The notes under the pieces are model-generated. The model saw nothing but the letters and a program-made list of their open reading frames with translations. It had not been told where the DNA came from and ran no database searches. Positions 1-43,200 of a DNA stretch of 64,000 nucleotides are shown piece after piece. The stretch is from Campylorhamphus procurvoides (lineage: Eukaryota > Chordata > Aves > Passeriformes > Dendrocolaptidae). The stretch spans positions 418,063 through 482,062 of the forward strand of contig WBMV01004889.1 in assembly GCA_013396655.1 (NCBI GenBank). The letters run 5' to 3'. Made by a program: the position numbers and the translations under genes. Positions within the stretch are counted from its first letter, which is position 1. Every line of letters begins with the position of its first letter.

Positions 1-32045
<32,045 letters not shown>

Positions 32046-32250
32046 GTACAACCCCAAGCTGACAGATATGAGAACAGAGATACTTGATATAATCAGGCAC
32101 AACTGAAAGCAGATGTAGAAAAAATAAGCACTTACAGAAATAAACATCAAGTGAAAATCCAAGCAAACTGTATAGTGTATTTAATTCATTTATTTGTTTT
32201 TCCATTTTGCTAAGCCTCAGGGATCAATAAAAGATTACATCTTGCCAACA
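32046..32250 (+). terminator. MYH15: MYH15 3'UTR and polyadenylation signal
   Basis: An AATAAA hexamer sits at 32226-32231, about 180 nt after the stop codon, inside an A/T-rich 3'UTR. The true cleavage site cannot be seen; the right end given is approximate. Recognisable ERV sequence begins shortly downstream. Confidence 0.55.
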
Positions 32251-32379
32251 GCCCACCTCATTATGTTGGAACAAATCCTACTTGGCAGATCTCTAACAAA
32301 ATCAAAACCAAGGGCAAATCCAGTCATGCTTCATAGCCTCATATACGTTATATGCAGATTATTAATGCAGCTGTTCCAG

Positions 32380-33340
32380 GGTGCCATGTCACCACAGGAC
32401 TTGCTTTTCAAGGCCCAGGACGGTGTTTGGGCAGTGGTGTGAAGCACAGGGTGTGTCTCCAAACCTCCAGTGGTTGTCTCCACCACTGTCAGCACACAGC
32501 ACTTGCCTTGGTGGGTTTGCAGGAGTGTGATCTGATCAGTCTGCCAGGCCTTCCCACATTTATATTTTGACCAGAGGCTTCATCCACTTGGCCTGCTTGT
32601 GTAGCAACACATGTATTACAGTTATGGATAACCTGGCAGACAGTGTCCATGGTTAAATCCACCCCTTGATCACAAGTCTATCTGTATGTTGCATCTCTTC
32701 CCTGATGACCTGAGGTGTCATGGGCCCACTGAGCCAGAAATAATTCATGTCTATGTTGCCAGTCCAGAGGCACCTGAGACACCTGAATCTTGGTAGCCCG
32801 ATCCACCTTGTCCCTCAGCGGCTTCTGTGACTCACTGTGTAGGACTCCATATAGCAGCTTTCCATTTTTGATCTGTCCCTAGGAACAGTCAGTGAAGAGA
32901 AGGTGGTGTCTTTCATTTCATGGTAGCTGATTACATGGTAGGACCTTCTCAGCACCTTTTCCTCTTCTTCCTCTGATCATAGTCCAAAATTCTCACCTTC
33001 AGGCCAGTTTGTGATGAATTCCAAGACCCCTGGGCCATTGGGGTTTCCTATTTGAGCTCGCTATGTCATCAGAGCAATCCACTTACCACGTGTGGCAGCA
33101 GTGGCATGATGTATGGAAGGGACTTTTCCCTTCAAACATCCAGCCCAGCACTGGCAATCAGGGTGCCAGAAGAAGCTGTGCTTAGGTGCAAATCAGTTCT
33201 GAAGCAGCTCAAACCTCTTCAGGAACTCTTTCAGTTGGGGTATAACAGGCCTCAGAACCTCAGTATCCTTGACTCCAGAATCCCCCTGAAAATGACTGAA
33301 ATTTCCCCACTCTGGAAGTGAGGTGGTCTTGAATAACATT
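32380..33340 (-). pseudogene. Endogenous retrovirus pol remnant (RNase H and integrase), inactivated
   Basis: Read on the minus strand, the region resembles retroviral pol of avian ERVL-like elements. Near 32905-32880 is an RNase H active-site motif of TDGS type with the Gly replaced. At about 32722-32605 the integrase zinc module keeps its HHCC residues (His-x4-His, then Cys-x2-Cys). The GHQGRDATY block follows the second His and part of the catalytic core comes after. The frame is broken by several stops, including one just after the GHQGRDATY block, and most of RNase H between the two blocks appears deleted. No LTRs or gag were recognised next to it. It cannot be functional. Ends are approximate. 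Confidence 0.65.
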
Positions 33341-33344
33341 CATG

Positions 33345-36300
33345 TTCTGGCCACACTCCCTCACAGCTATTGCACAAAAACAAACCATGTCCTGCCTGAA
33401 AACAGGACAGCAGCACAGATTAAACCTGTGCAGGGGGACAGCCCTTGAAGCTGGGATAACTCAACTTATACTTGTCCTACCAGTAGAACACTATGAGTTT
33501 TGTAGGAGAGGAAAAAATAAACATTTTCATATGAACAGTCAGTTTAGAAGCTTCCACTACCACCAATCAGAGGGCCTGTTTGCCAGCTGCAGGACAGACA
33601 CAGGAGATGCTGTCAAAGGACACTTCCCAGCAGGACTGTCTGTGGCTCAGAAACAGGGTATTCTCTTAGATTTTTTCTGCCTTTAAACAGAGACGTGGTC
33701 TTCGCTTACTAAATACCAATAAGTAAATACTAATAGGAATACAGATATTAAAATACTACATGAAATGAAAAACATTAAGCCCTCTCTTTTTCTCATACTG
33801 AAAAAAAAATCCCTTTAAAACTTAAGGATTTCTTCTGTGGAAACTTCTTTGTCTTTTTAGGAAATACAAATTCCAATTTTTCATGCCAACTTCTCACATA
33901 CAAGTGTCAATTGACTTTTTTTTCCTCCTATCAGTTCATTGGTTTGTTACTGTTGCTCAGACATCACATTTCCATGCAGCTCTTACTTTAATTCAAAGGG
34001 GAAAGTGAAGGAATCCTTTACACATCAACAATCTTCCATCAAACTGTTTTCATTAACAATCTCAATAGCACTTGTGTTCTTCTAATATGTGTTGCTCATA
34101 TTTCTTCTCTTGTTTTCCTTCTGTATTTCTAGGGGAAAAAAAAAAAGGGTTGTAAGAACTACTGATGTGTAAAATTATTTCCCTAGTGGGAATAGAATAT
34201 GACACACTATAAAGATAATCCAGCATTTTCCATTTTAACATTATCTGAGAAAAATAAGCATCTATATAACAGTGCAGAAACATTCCTGTTTCTTCCATCT
34301 AGTCCTCTATCGATGTAATCAGAGCTGAGTTAACCTGTAAACTGTTTCACTTCCTATGATTATGGTATGTTCAAGGTCTCAACAGCTCCCCAGATAAATG
34401 AATCTTGCTAAATTCTTTAAACTGCTGCATCTCAAAGGTCTGTTATCATCTTCAAAGCACGTTAGCATTAAAATTGACTAATAAAAAGAGCTAATAAAAT
34501 TGACTAATAATGAAAAAGATTGACGTGTAATAATTTCAAAGTTTTCTTTCTCATGTGTTCTTGCTGAACCTCATGGTAACCACCATGACAAAAGGTCTCC
34601 AGAAGCTTACCAAATTCAGACTGTGACAAAACCTTAAAGCCCAGGGAGTTTGAAGGTAAATCTCTCCTTAGATAAGTCCATACTGTTAGGTACAGACAGA
34701 TGGACTAAGAATGAAAGTTTGCTATTTTTAAGGATACTGACAACAAATTCAGAGGAAAGAGACAGAATATTCTAAGACAGTCAGCCTATTACAAATGCAT
34801 GAGAATAAATGCATCCACTTGAAGATGCTGTACTCCAGTAAATAGGAGAGATGTGCAGAGAGATGAGATCAGGGACCTTAAGATTTTAATAATCTCCTAA
34901 ACAAAACAATTTAGTATAACTTTTCAAACTGAGGTTTTGATGAGCTTTGGCATTGGATACAATTGAAATAGCAGTCCTCCTAGCACAATCTTCCAGGCAT
35001 TATCTGAATTTTCTTTAAAAATAAAAATTCAAAAAAGTTTTACAGAAGTGTTTTATATGACAAATTAACATTCACTATTGTCCAATAAATATATCAAAGC
35101 TAAGATTTTTCTTATTTGTAATCTAAATGCTATGATTTAGAGAGAAAGAGGTATAAAAGAGAAACTGATACGAAGACAAAAATATTTTAGTTACTTGACT
35201 CATACTGTAAGACTTTAAAGTGAGTTAAGTGTGAATAGCCAAAAGCAGATTATTTTACCTAACTGTGCTGATGAAGAATTCCACGCGTGCTCATGTGATA
35301 TGATGGATGACTTCTTAACATTAATCCCATTTAAAACCAAGCAGCTGCCCTGTACGTTAAACTCTGCCTCCAGGCACGGTGCTCAGTGCCATTAACAGCA
35401 CTGCTGATTTCCAGTGGAGCAGCTCTGTAAACATTATCCAGCCTGGACCACAGATTTCATGACTTCTGCTGCAAAATCTTTGCAACTTTAATCTAGAACA
35501 TATCCCAGCTTCATAGTACAACCACGCAATCCCGGTGGAGACAAGAAATCCTGAGGTGGGTGGTAACAGTGGATTCCACAGGAGATCAAAGCCCTTCTAT
35601 TAAAAACCACTGCATGGCACCAAACTGTCAGAAGAGCTATATGGTTCTTCTACTTCAGGATACCTTTCTGCTGCTGTGTCTAGTCCAAAGAATTTTAAAA
35701 ATTCTACACTCCTCTGGAAACTTCCTGTGGATGTCTGGCAAACAGCTAAAAAATGAGAACTGCCAAAACAGAGCATTTAACCTACTCACTGCCTTTATCT
35801 TGATTCTGTACCCACATCTTGTCAGTTCTCTGGTAGAGGAGCTTTAAGCTGCAACTCTTCCTTACACAGGAGAAACCCTCTTAAATGATTCTAAATTTTA
35901 CTTTCTTTTCCCCCTAAAAGCCTTCTTTCCAGTGGCACTTGGAAATCCTTCTGATGGTTGAGCAGCTGCTGTGCCATGACTGCTCTCTGACATCCTGACC
36001 TATCTTGTTCCCTTCTACCCTCCTGCCTCTATCTGCTTATCTGCTTGCAGCCTGTGCTGCCACAGAGGTGCCAGTCTCTGTGGTGTCTCCTCTGTACTGT
36101 ATGATGTATTTCTGGTCCAAGAGCAGGAAGATTCTGTAAGCAGCACAGTAATGCCACCACTAAAGTGGGATTTTGTATCACCTATGGCTACTGTAACATC
36201 CATCTGCAGAGAGCAACTAGAGAAAGGCATTTGTAGGGGATGATTCCAGTCATATTTGGACTGTCTCCAGTATATGTAGAGGGAGACTGGTGGACTTCTG

Positions 36301-39300
36301 CACACAACTTTGGAGTGTCAGTTAAATGGGTGACTCCTTGGAGGTGTTTAATGCTCTCCACTTCAGAAGCACAACATTAGGTTTACAGGGAAAGGAAGAT
36401 CATGCTGGAATTTGAACTGCAAGAAAGTATGTTTGTCTGACTTAACTGTGTTCTTTAACCTAACTCCCCTCCTTCAGATTGCATGTAGCTGCTGCCATTT
36501 AAAACATCAAGGTTTCAGAATGAAACTAAGCTATCATCACAGAGGGGGAAGAAAGGAAGACAAAAAGATGCAGCTATTATCACTTATTCTAGCCCGTTTT
36601 CTGTTATGTTGCCCCTATTTTTCATGTTCTACCAGCTTGTTTCAAATTCTCTTCTTTCTTAAAAAAACACCATTGAGGTGCCCTATATTAGTGCTCAGTC
36701 TTTTATGTGACTGTATTTAATTGTGTAAAATTAAAGTAGCCTGTGTGCTACTGTTGCTGTATGTGCTACTGCCAACGAAATAACTGTAACTAAGACTTCA
36801 CAGTTGGAAATTTACTACTGTTCATAAAAACATAGGCATGCATTTAAACATAAATATACACAGGCCTAGAAGAGGCCCACAGTGTAGAATTAAAGTTTTG
36901 AAAGTAACAAGTGTGTGTCCTCCTCAACAAGGCTTCTTCTGTGGCCAAACTTACACCACATCTTCAGGCTTCCAAACAGGGAAAAAAAGACAGATACAGG
37001 GCACAGGCTTGCCAGCCAGTTCTTTTAATACTAATGAATAATTTTGACTCGTGTGTGTGACTGTATTTGTGGTGAATGTGAATCTGACATCACAATGATT
37101 TTTGTTATTCTTATTTCTTTTGTAAAGCTAATGTGACTTATGTATTTTCACTATTAGAAGAAAAAAAACAAACAAAAAAAGCACCAAAATGTTAAATATG
37201 AGACAGAGGTGATGCAAGACTAAACCAAATATTTATGATACATAACTCTGTCCTGTGTCAGCAACAACTTCTTTTCTCCTTGCATTGGCAAGTGGCGTAC
37301 ATCACAGTTTATTGGATTCTTTGCTCATTTGCCCATCACTTCCAACTTGTGATTGATACAATATATTGTGCTTGATGTTTGAATTTCAAAAACTGCAATC
37401 AGTGCTAGATTTCCCTTAGTGAGTGATCTGTCACATTTAATAGACGGTCACATTTAATTGTCAGTGATGCTCTGACAGTAACATGGTTCCAACAACATTT
37501 GGGGGCTACATGGGCAGTGCACGCTGCCTCCCATCTTCTACCTGTGCTCAATAACCCTGCTCCAATATACAGAACTACAACTAGTTAGCTGAAAATTTTC
37601 ATGTTCAGCACAAATCTTAGCTTTGGGTCTTCCCACTCTACTGTGTTGAGAAAAATGTTTATCAGTCTGTAGAAAAATCTGAAGACTGTAGGCTCTGCCC
37701 AGTCTTTTCAGCAGGTCTAGGGTCTTACACTGCAAAGCACTAAACATACACACTTTTCCTTGTTGTTACAGGAAACAAATGGCACAACCAAGACATCATG
37801 CCCTAAGGCTTTGCAGTGAAATATCAGTATGAAATTATGTATACAGACAGTGTACAACTAGAATTAAGATCACCATAGTCATGTTAGCTACAGATGCTCT
37901 AGTTTTTAGGAGATTTATTTAATACAGAATCACCACAGGATCAACTGGTGTGTAGCTCCACCAAGGTTTCTGCTCTGAAGCCAAGGTGCTAAAATGCATC
38001 TCTCAAGACATACTGAACAGCTCAAATAGTGGTAGGGGAAACACTGCATTTGCTTTTGCCACTATAGGAAAAGAACACAAGCTTTCCTCTTCACATATCC
38101 TGAATCTTTCCTCCTCTTTGAACTCTGCATTCAATTTGAAACCTGATAAGAGCACTCTCCCAGCAAAGAGCAACCAGCTCAATGAACTTTCCTCTGTCAC
38201 ATGCTTTGAGACTAGACATATTTAAATATTCTCCAAACCCTGTCAAACAAGTTATTTATTACATAATAAAAGTGATTCTTCTACATTCATTTTCAAGGTA
38301 ACTAAACAACACATTTCAAGCTCACACACTTAGGAGGACTGCAAATACCAGAGGATTTCAATTTTTACCAACAAGCAAACAGGAAAAACAAGCATGTAAA
38401 ATTCTGAAACACACATGTTAATCACATATTGCTAAAATCTCATACCTGCCACAAATTCCAGAATTTTCTCACTGAATCTTCAGAGGCATTTTCTGTAGTA
38501 AAGCGAATTAATTCTTTACCTTCCTCAAGTGAAACCCTTACAACTTAAGTGCTAACTTCATAATTCAGTTCTTGAGGAATATTCCCAATGGAAGAAGGTT
38601 CCCAACAATCTAAACATCCAAAACTGTTTTAGGAAGTAGACCAAAACACTGTGTTTTAGCTCAATATACACATATCATATTCCCATCCTCCCCCCTCTGT
38701 ACACTTATAGAGCTCTCACAAGAACACCAAGGATGTTTTACCTCTTCAAGAGGCCAAAAATCAGAGTTGTCTTGCAGTTTCTTGCACACAGTGTTAGTAT
38801 GTATATAAAACAAATATACAGCCCTTCCTGTTGATCTTTGCCTCTCTCCAGCTGCACACACATGGCGCAGTTCATTCCTTTTCCATAAAGGAATGCAATT
38901 GTTTCTTCAATACAAACACATGTATACTTTCTATACATGTGAAGCTTTCACACCTTTTGAGTTCCCCTCTCCCTCTTCAGGATTAAAAGACTTTTCCTCT
39001 TCACCATTCCTTTTGCCTGGCTTTGTTGAAAAAACCCTTTAATGGTAACTGCAGCAAGCTGCAACTAAAAAGAGATCAGTTCTCGTCTGTAATGTGATTT
39101 CTACAGCAGTGGCGATGCCATTTGAGGATGTGCTGGGGCATCCCGAGAGCAAGAGCACAGGAACCTGGCACAGGGAGTGAGGTCAGCTCTGTGTGGGCAC
39201 AAGGAAACAAGAACGTAAGATAGAAATCACCATGACACTCTTCTCAGAGAACTGATAATGTGAAACAAGAAGCAGGTGACTTGGGTTGCCTGCAGGGCTA

Positions 39301-39525
39301 GGTGATTATTTTCTAACAGTATTTCCCTAGTTCTTCATTTTCTCTGGACAATTCAAGCCTTGTGTGTGCTATCTGGTTTTCTGCAGAAGAAACTGACAGT
39401 ATTTTCTGGAAGAGGGCTTACAAAAAACCCAAACAAAATGCAGGAAGAAAGGGGAAGAAGGGGTATCTCTTTTCAAAGACCTCTGGTGTTAGCAGTACAC
39501 AGGGGTGAGGTGTGTCTCCTACATG
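33345..39525. other. Intergenic DNA between MYH15 and IFT57, no gene recognised
   Basis: About 6 kb of A/T-rich sequence was read on both strands. Open frames are short and lack codon bias or recognisable domains. It contains small repeats such as two copies of an aaaattgactaataa-type unit near 34470-34515 and an A-rich run at 37158-37185. No immunoglobulin-domain exon (C-x-n-W / D-x-G-x-Y-x-C pattern) of an HHLA2-like gene was found by eye. Confidence 0.55.
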
Positions 39526-39529
39526 CACA

Positions 39530-39900
39530 GAATCCGGACTCATTTAGCTCGGAAAAGACCTCTGAGATCACCAAGTCCAAGCTTTGATCACCACCTTGTC
39601 AACTACACCATGGCATGAGGTGCCACATCCAGTGGTCTCCTGAACACCTCCAGGGACGGTGACCCCACCACCTGCCTGGGCAGCCTGTCCCAACGCGTGA
39701 CACCACTTTCCGTGAAGAAATTCCTGCTAATGTTCAACCTACATCTCCCCTGGTGCAGTGCGAGGCCCTGTCCTCTTGTCACCATTGCCTGGGAGCGGTG
39801 ACCGCCCCCCACCTGGCTGCACCCTCCTTTCAGGCCGTGGACAGCCATGAGCTCTCCCTGAGCACTCTTCTCCAGGCCTTCAGGAGGCTCTGTTAGACTG
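39530..39900 (-). mobile_element. CR1 LINE fragment next to the IFT57 promoter
   Basis: The plus strand runs from ctcggaaaagacctctgagatcaccaag-type sequence through cacctccagggacggtgacc to a truncated 5' end near 39900. This is the standard reverse-complement CR1 tail. It ends about 110 bp before the GC box of IFT57. Long open frames on the minus strand here are CR1 plus GC-rich promoter read backwards, not genes. Confidence 0.85.
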
Positions 39901-39930
39901 AGAAAGCTCAAGGACCAGCCATCCCATCCT

Positions 39931-39993
39931 GTATCCCTTTTCCGGCATCCCTTTTCCTGCATCCCTTGTCCCTTGTCCCTTGTCCCTTGTCCC
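39931..39993. repeat. CCCTTGT heptamer array with G-quadruplex pattern (minus strand)
   Basis: Imperfect 12-14 bp units (atcccttttcc) lead into five C3 runs at 39963, 39970, 39977, 39984 and 39991, spaced exactly 7 bp apart. On the minus strand this is G3N4 repeated, which fits the standard intramolecular G-quadruplex rule. Confidence 0.8.
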
Positions 39994-40012
39994 GGCCCTC
40001 CGCACCGCCCCA

Positions 40013-40066
40013 GGGCGGGGCCGGCCCGGTTGCCCCGGGTTACGGGCGGCGCCCCAAGATGGCGGA
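40013..40066 (+). promoter_or_regulatory. IFT57: IFT57 core promoter: GC box, X-box-like site, YY1-like site
   Basis: There is no TATA box, and the segment lies in a CpG-rich block (about 39990-40310). A GC box gggcggggcc is at 40013-40022. GTTGCC-N3-GGTTAC at 40029-40043 matches the RFX X-box layout with one mismatch in the right half. AAGATGGCGG at 40056-40065 matches the YY1 motif that often overlaps start codons of housekeeping genes. RFX control of IFT genes is established; its use here is inferred. Confidence 0.6.
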
Positions 40067-40294
40067 GGAGGCCGGGGCTGCCCGGAGAGGGGAACGGGAA
40101 CGGGAGAGGGAAAAGGACAGGGAAAGGGAACGGGACAGGGAAAGGGAGCGGCCGGCGGAGGAGGGGCCGGCGGAGCGCGGCCCCGGCGCGGCCTTTCACA
40201 TGTTCGTGCTGATGGAGGACCTGCTGGACAAGCTGAAGCTGCTGAACTACGAGGAGGAGGCGCTGCGGCCACACAACATGCGGCCTCTCTGCAG
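40059..40294 (+). CDS. IFT57: IFT57 exon 1: start, Arg/Glu repeat, beginning of CH-like domain
   Basis: This exon has 236 coding nt. After [11 protein letters not shown] comes a run of alternating Arg and Glu or Asp (about residues 12-33) encoded by gggaac and gggaaa-like hexamers, then the conserved [11 protein letters not shown]. It ends in phase 2 at ctctgcag before gtgccc. Without splicing the frame would continue to a stop at about 40485. Confidence 0.92.
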
Positions 40295-43200
40295 GTGCCC
40301 CCGCCAGCTCCGCCACAGGGGGCGGGGGGATCCGGAGGGGAGGGATCCTGAGGGGAGGAATCCAGAGGGGAGGGATCCAGAGGGTCGTCGGAGCCCGGGG
40401 AAGGAGCTCCTGCCTCGTGGCAAAACCAGCCAGAGGCTCCCCCTGTCATGTGGAAGCTTTCCAAACGCGAAGGGCTGGGATAAGTGAAGAGCCACCTGCC
40501 TGCCCCCGGCAGGTACTGGGTATCTGCATGCCGAGGGACCTGTGCAAAACTAGTTCTAGATAAATTCTAAAGAATTCCGAGTGTCTTGAATTCAGGGTTA
40601 CTGTTTGTGAGCTGTGTGTATTTTTTGATCCATTCTTGTTAAGTCTGGGTTTTCATATCCAGCACATATTTGTTTCAAAAGTAATTTCTGGGGGGTTTTT
40701 TTAATGATGGTGGGAGACAGGAAACTTGGGGAAACAATATATTTGCAACATCCCCCTGCCCAAATCCCTTTCCGATCTGTCCATCAGGTTCACCCAGGCT
40801 CCACACAGCAGTGTGTCACAGGGTTAAGCTTTCTGTAAGCAACATTCTGGTAGGCAGGGAAAAGAGGCAGTCCACGTTATTCCCTTGTTGGGAAAGAGGC
40901 CCAAGCACGAGCACAGTGGCTGTCCAGCCAGCTGTCAGACCATCGGGATGTTTGGAGCAGGGAAGCAAACCTTTGGGTACCTTAGCAAGCAGCTGTGTCT
41001 GTAAAGGGAAGCATTTGGCTCTGAGCATCCACTGTGCATGTGGTTTATACTTTTGGGGGACTAACTGTGGTCTGGTTTTACGGACTGAATTCTTGTTAAG
41101 ACCACATATTTGACTTCAGTGCAATCCAGAGCAGATCCAGTTTGTATATGTTGCTCTCCAAAGCAACCCAAGGTACGGTCTGTGAGGATGGGTAGAAGGA
41201 TTGCTTCAAAACATGCCTCTGATCTGAGCTGAATGCACTGATTAAGGTACACGAGCTTCTTACCACTCCTGAGGAATGCGTGAAGGAGAAGTGCTTTGGG
41301 GAACTTGGAGTAAAAGGAACTGGATATATTGCTGTTGTCAGGAAGGGTATTTGGTGATGTTAAGAAGGGAGGTGACATTTCTTTGATATAATGGCCGGGA
41401 TAAGGCCAATATGTAGAAAGAGGACGCATCTTGTGAGGCAGTGAGATTTCTGTAAGTTTGTTCTCCCCTCCAGAAGAGAGGGCCATTCAGGTTTGCATGC
41501 GGCCACTTGGTGCAAATTTTATTTATTTATTTACTTGCTTGTTTATAGACATATATCCAAATACAGATACCTTCCTTTGTGCTCTTTGTCTAAACTCTCT
41601 TTAACAGAGACCAAAATGTGCTTCTAAAGAATTTCGCGACATATTCTAAAGTAGACAAAAGATGAAAAAATCCACCCTGGCTTCCAGGGTCATGGGTGAA
41701 GGTGTAAGGTTTTACAGAATCACAGAATTTGCTGAGTTGGAAGGAACCCACAAGGACCATCAAGTCCAGCTCCTGCCCCTGCGCAGACAACCCCAAAGGT
41801 CACACCATGTCCCTGAGGGCACTGTCCAAACACTGCTTGAACTGTGTCAGCCTTGGTGCTGTGACCACTTCCCTGGGGAGGCTGTTCCAGTGCCCAACCA
41901 CCCTCTGAGAGAAAAACCTTTTTCTAATATCCAACCTAAACCTCCTGTGACACAACTTTGGGAATTCCCTTGGGTCCTGTCACTGGTGGCCACAGAGAAG
42001 AGATCAGTGCCAGCCCCAGCTCTTCCCCTGTAAGGAAGTTGTAACTGCAATGAGGTCTCCCCTCAGTTTCCTCTTCTCCAGGCTGAACGCACCAAGTGAC
42101 CTCGGCTACTCCTCTTACAGCTTCCCCTCAAGGCCCTTCACTTTGGATGCTTCCTAATAGCTTTATATCTTTCTTATATTGCAGTGCCTCAAACTGCACA
42201 GAACATTCAAGGTGAGGCTGGACCAGTGCAGAGCAGAGCAGGACAATCCCCTCCACTCACAGTTTAGCAATAGGTCATTTTAATTTTGTTCTTGAAGTAG
42301 GCCGTTTGCTGTGTGATGTTGATAGTAGCTATTAACCAATTTTGCTAATCTATTCAGAGGATGGTTTTCAAATTTAAATTTTGTCTTACATTGAAAATCA
42401 TCCTGTCCTGTGAAAAATGCCTGATATTTAGCAAAATTATAGCTCATTGATTCCCTACAGGTTATTGGCAATTGCAGATCTTTGACTTGTGATTCTTCTT
42501 GTGAGCTTCTAAGTATTTTATGATATGCTAAGGATACTTGAATGAATCTATTGCATTGGCTCTTAACTAGCCAATGGTAGTATTTTTATGAAGTGTTGGG
42601 ATTCTGCATTTCTAAAATGGTAAGAGAATTGAGCTCATCATGACTTGAGATTTCTCAGGTAAACAAGAGTTACTTGTTAAACCTCCTCAAGTTACTCTTC
42701 CAACAAGAGGAGTAACTTAGGTTTATGTGGAAATGTTAATTTGGTGGTGTTTAACTGAAGCTGTATAGTACTGTTGGCAGGAGAGAGGAGTGCCCAGTTT
42801 CCATTTGATTCCTTGGAAGTTAATGTTGATTAATGGCTTACTTAAAGCTGGAAACAAGTGAGCTGGATGTAGAAAACTTAGTCTGCTCTGGTTATGTGTG
42901 AAACTGAGCATCCTGAATTCAGTTCAAATGGATTGCTCATTGAGAAGATGGGTAAAGAAACTGTTCTGTAGTGTGTGCCTGCCTATAATGCTGCAAGAGC
43001 TCCAGGAACTCAAAACATTTGCCATTTTTTTCTGCTTTTTAAACAGGCACTACTTTGCACTGCCCACCAATCCCGGCGAGCAGTTCTTCATGTTTTGCAC
43101 GCTCGCTGCTTGGCTGATCACTAAAGCAGGACGTCCCTTCGAGCAGCCACAGGAATACGATGACCCCAATGCAGTGATATCAAACGTGCTCTCAGAACTG

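Noticed and set aside
33342..33686. 114-codon plus-strand open frame beyond the ERV remnant
   Set aside because: It lies antisense to possible further ERV sequence and shows no domain. Extension of the ERV beyond about 33340 could not be supported either.
36300..36370. Possible CR1 scrap (ctccttggaggtgtttaa)
   Set aside because: Only one short motif resembles CR1 and the flanks do not continue the match.
39603..40464. Two long open frames (237 and 194 codons) on the minus strand over the IFT57 promoter
   Set aside because: They are reverse reads of a CR1 tail joined to the CpG island and the GGGAAC repeat. The apparent Pro/Ser- and Phe/Pro-rich proteins are repeat artefacts.
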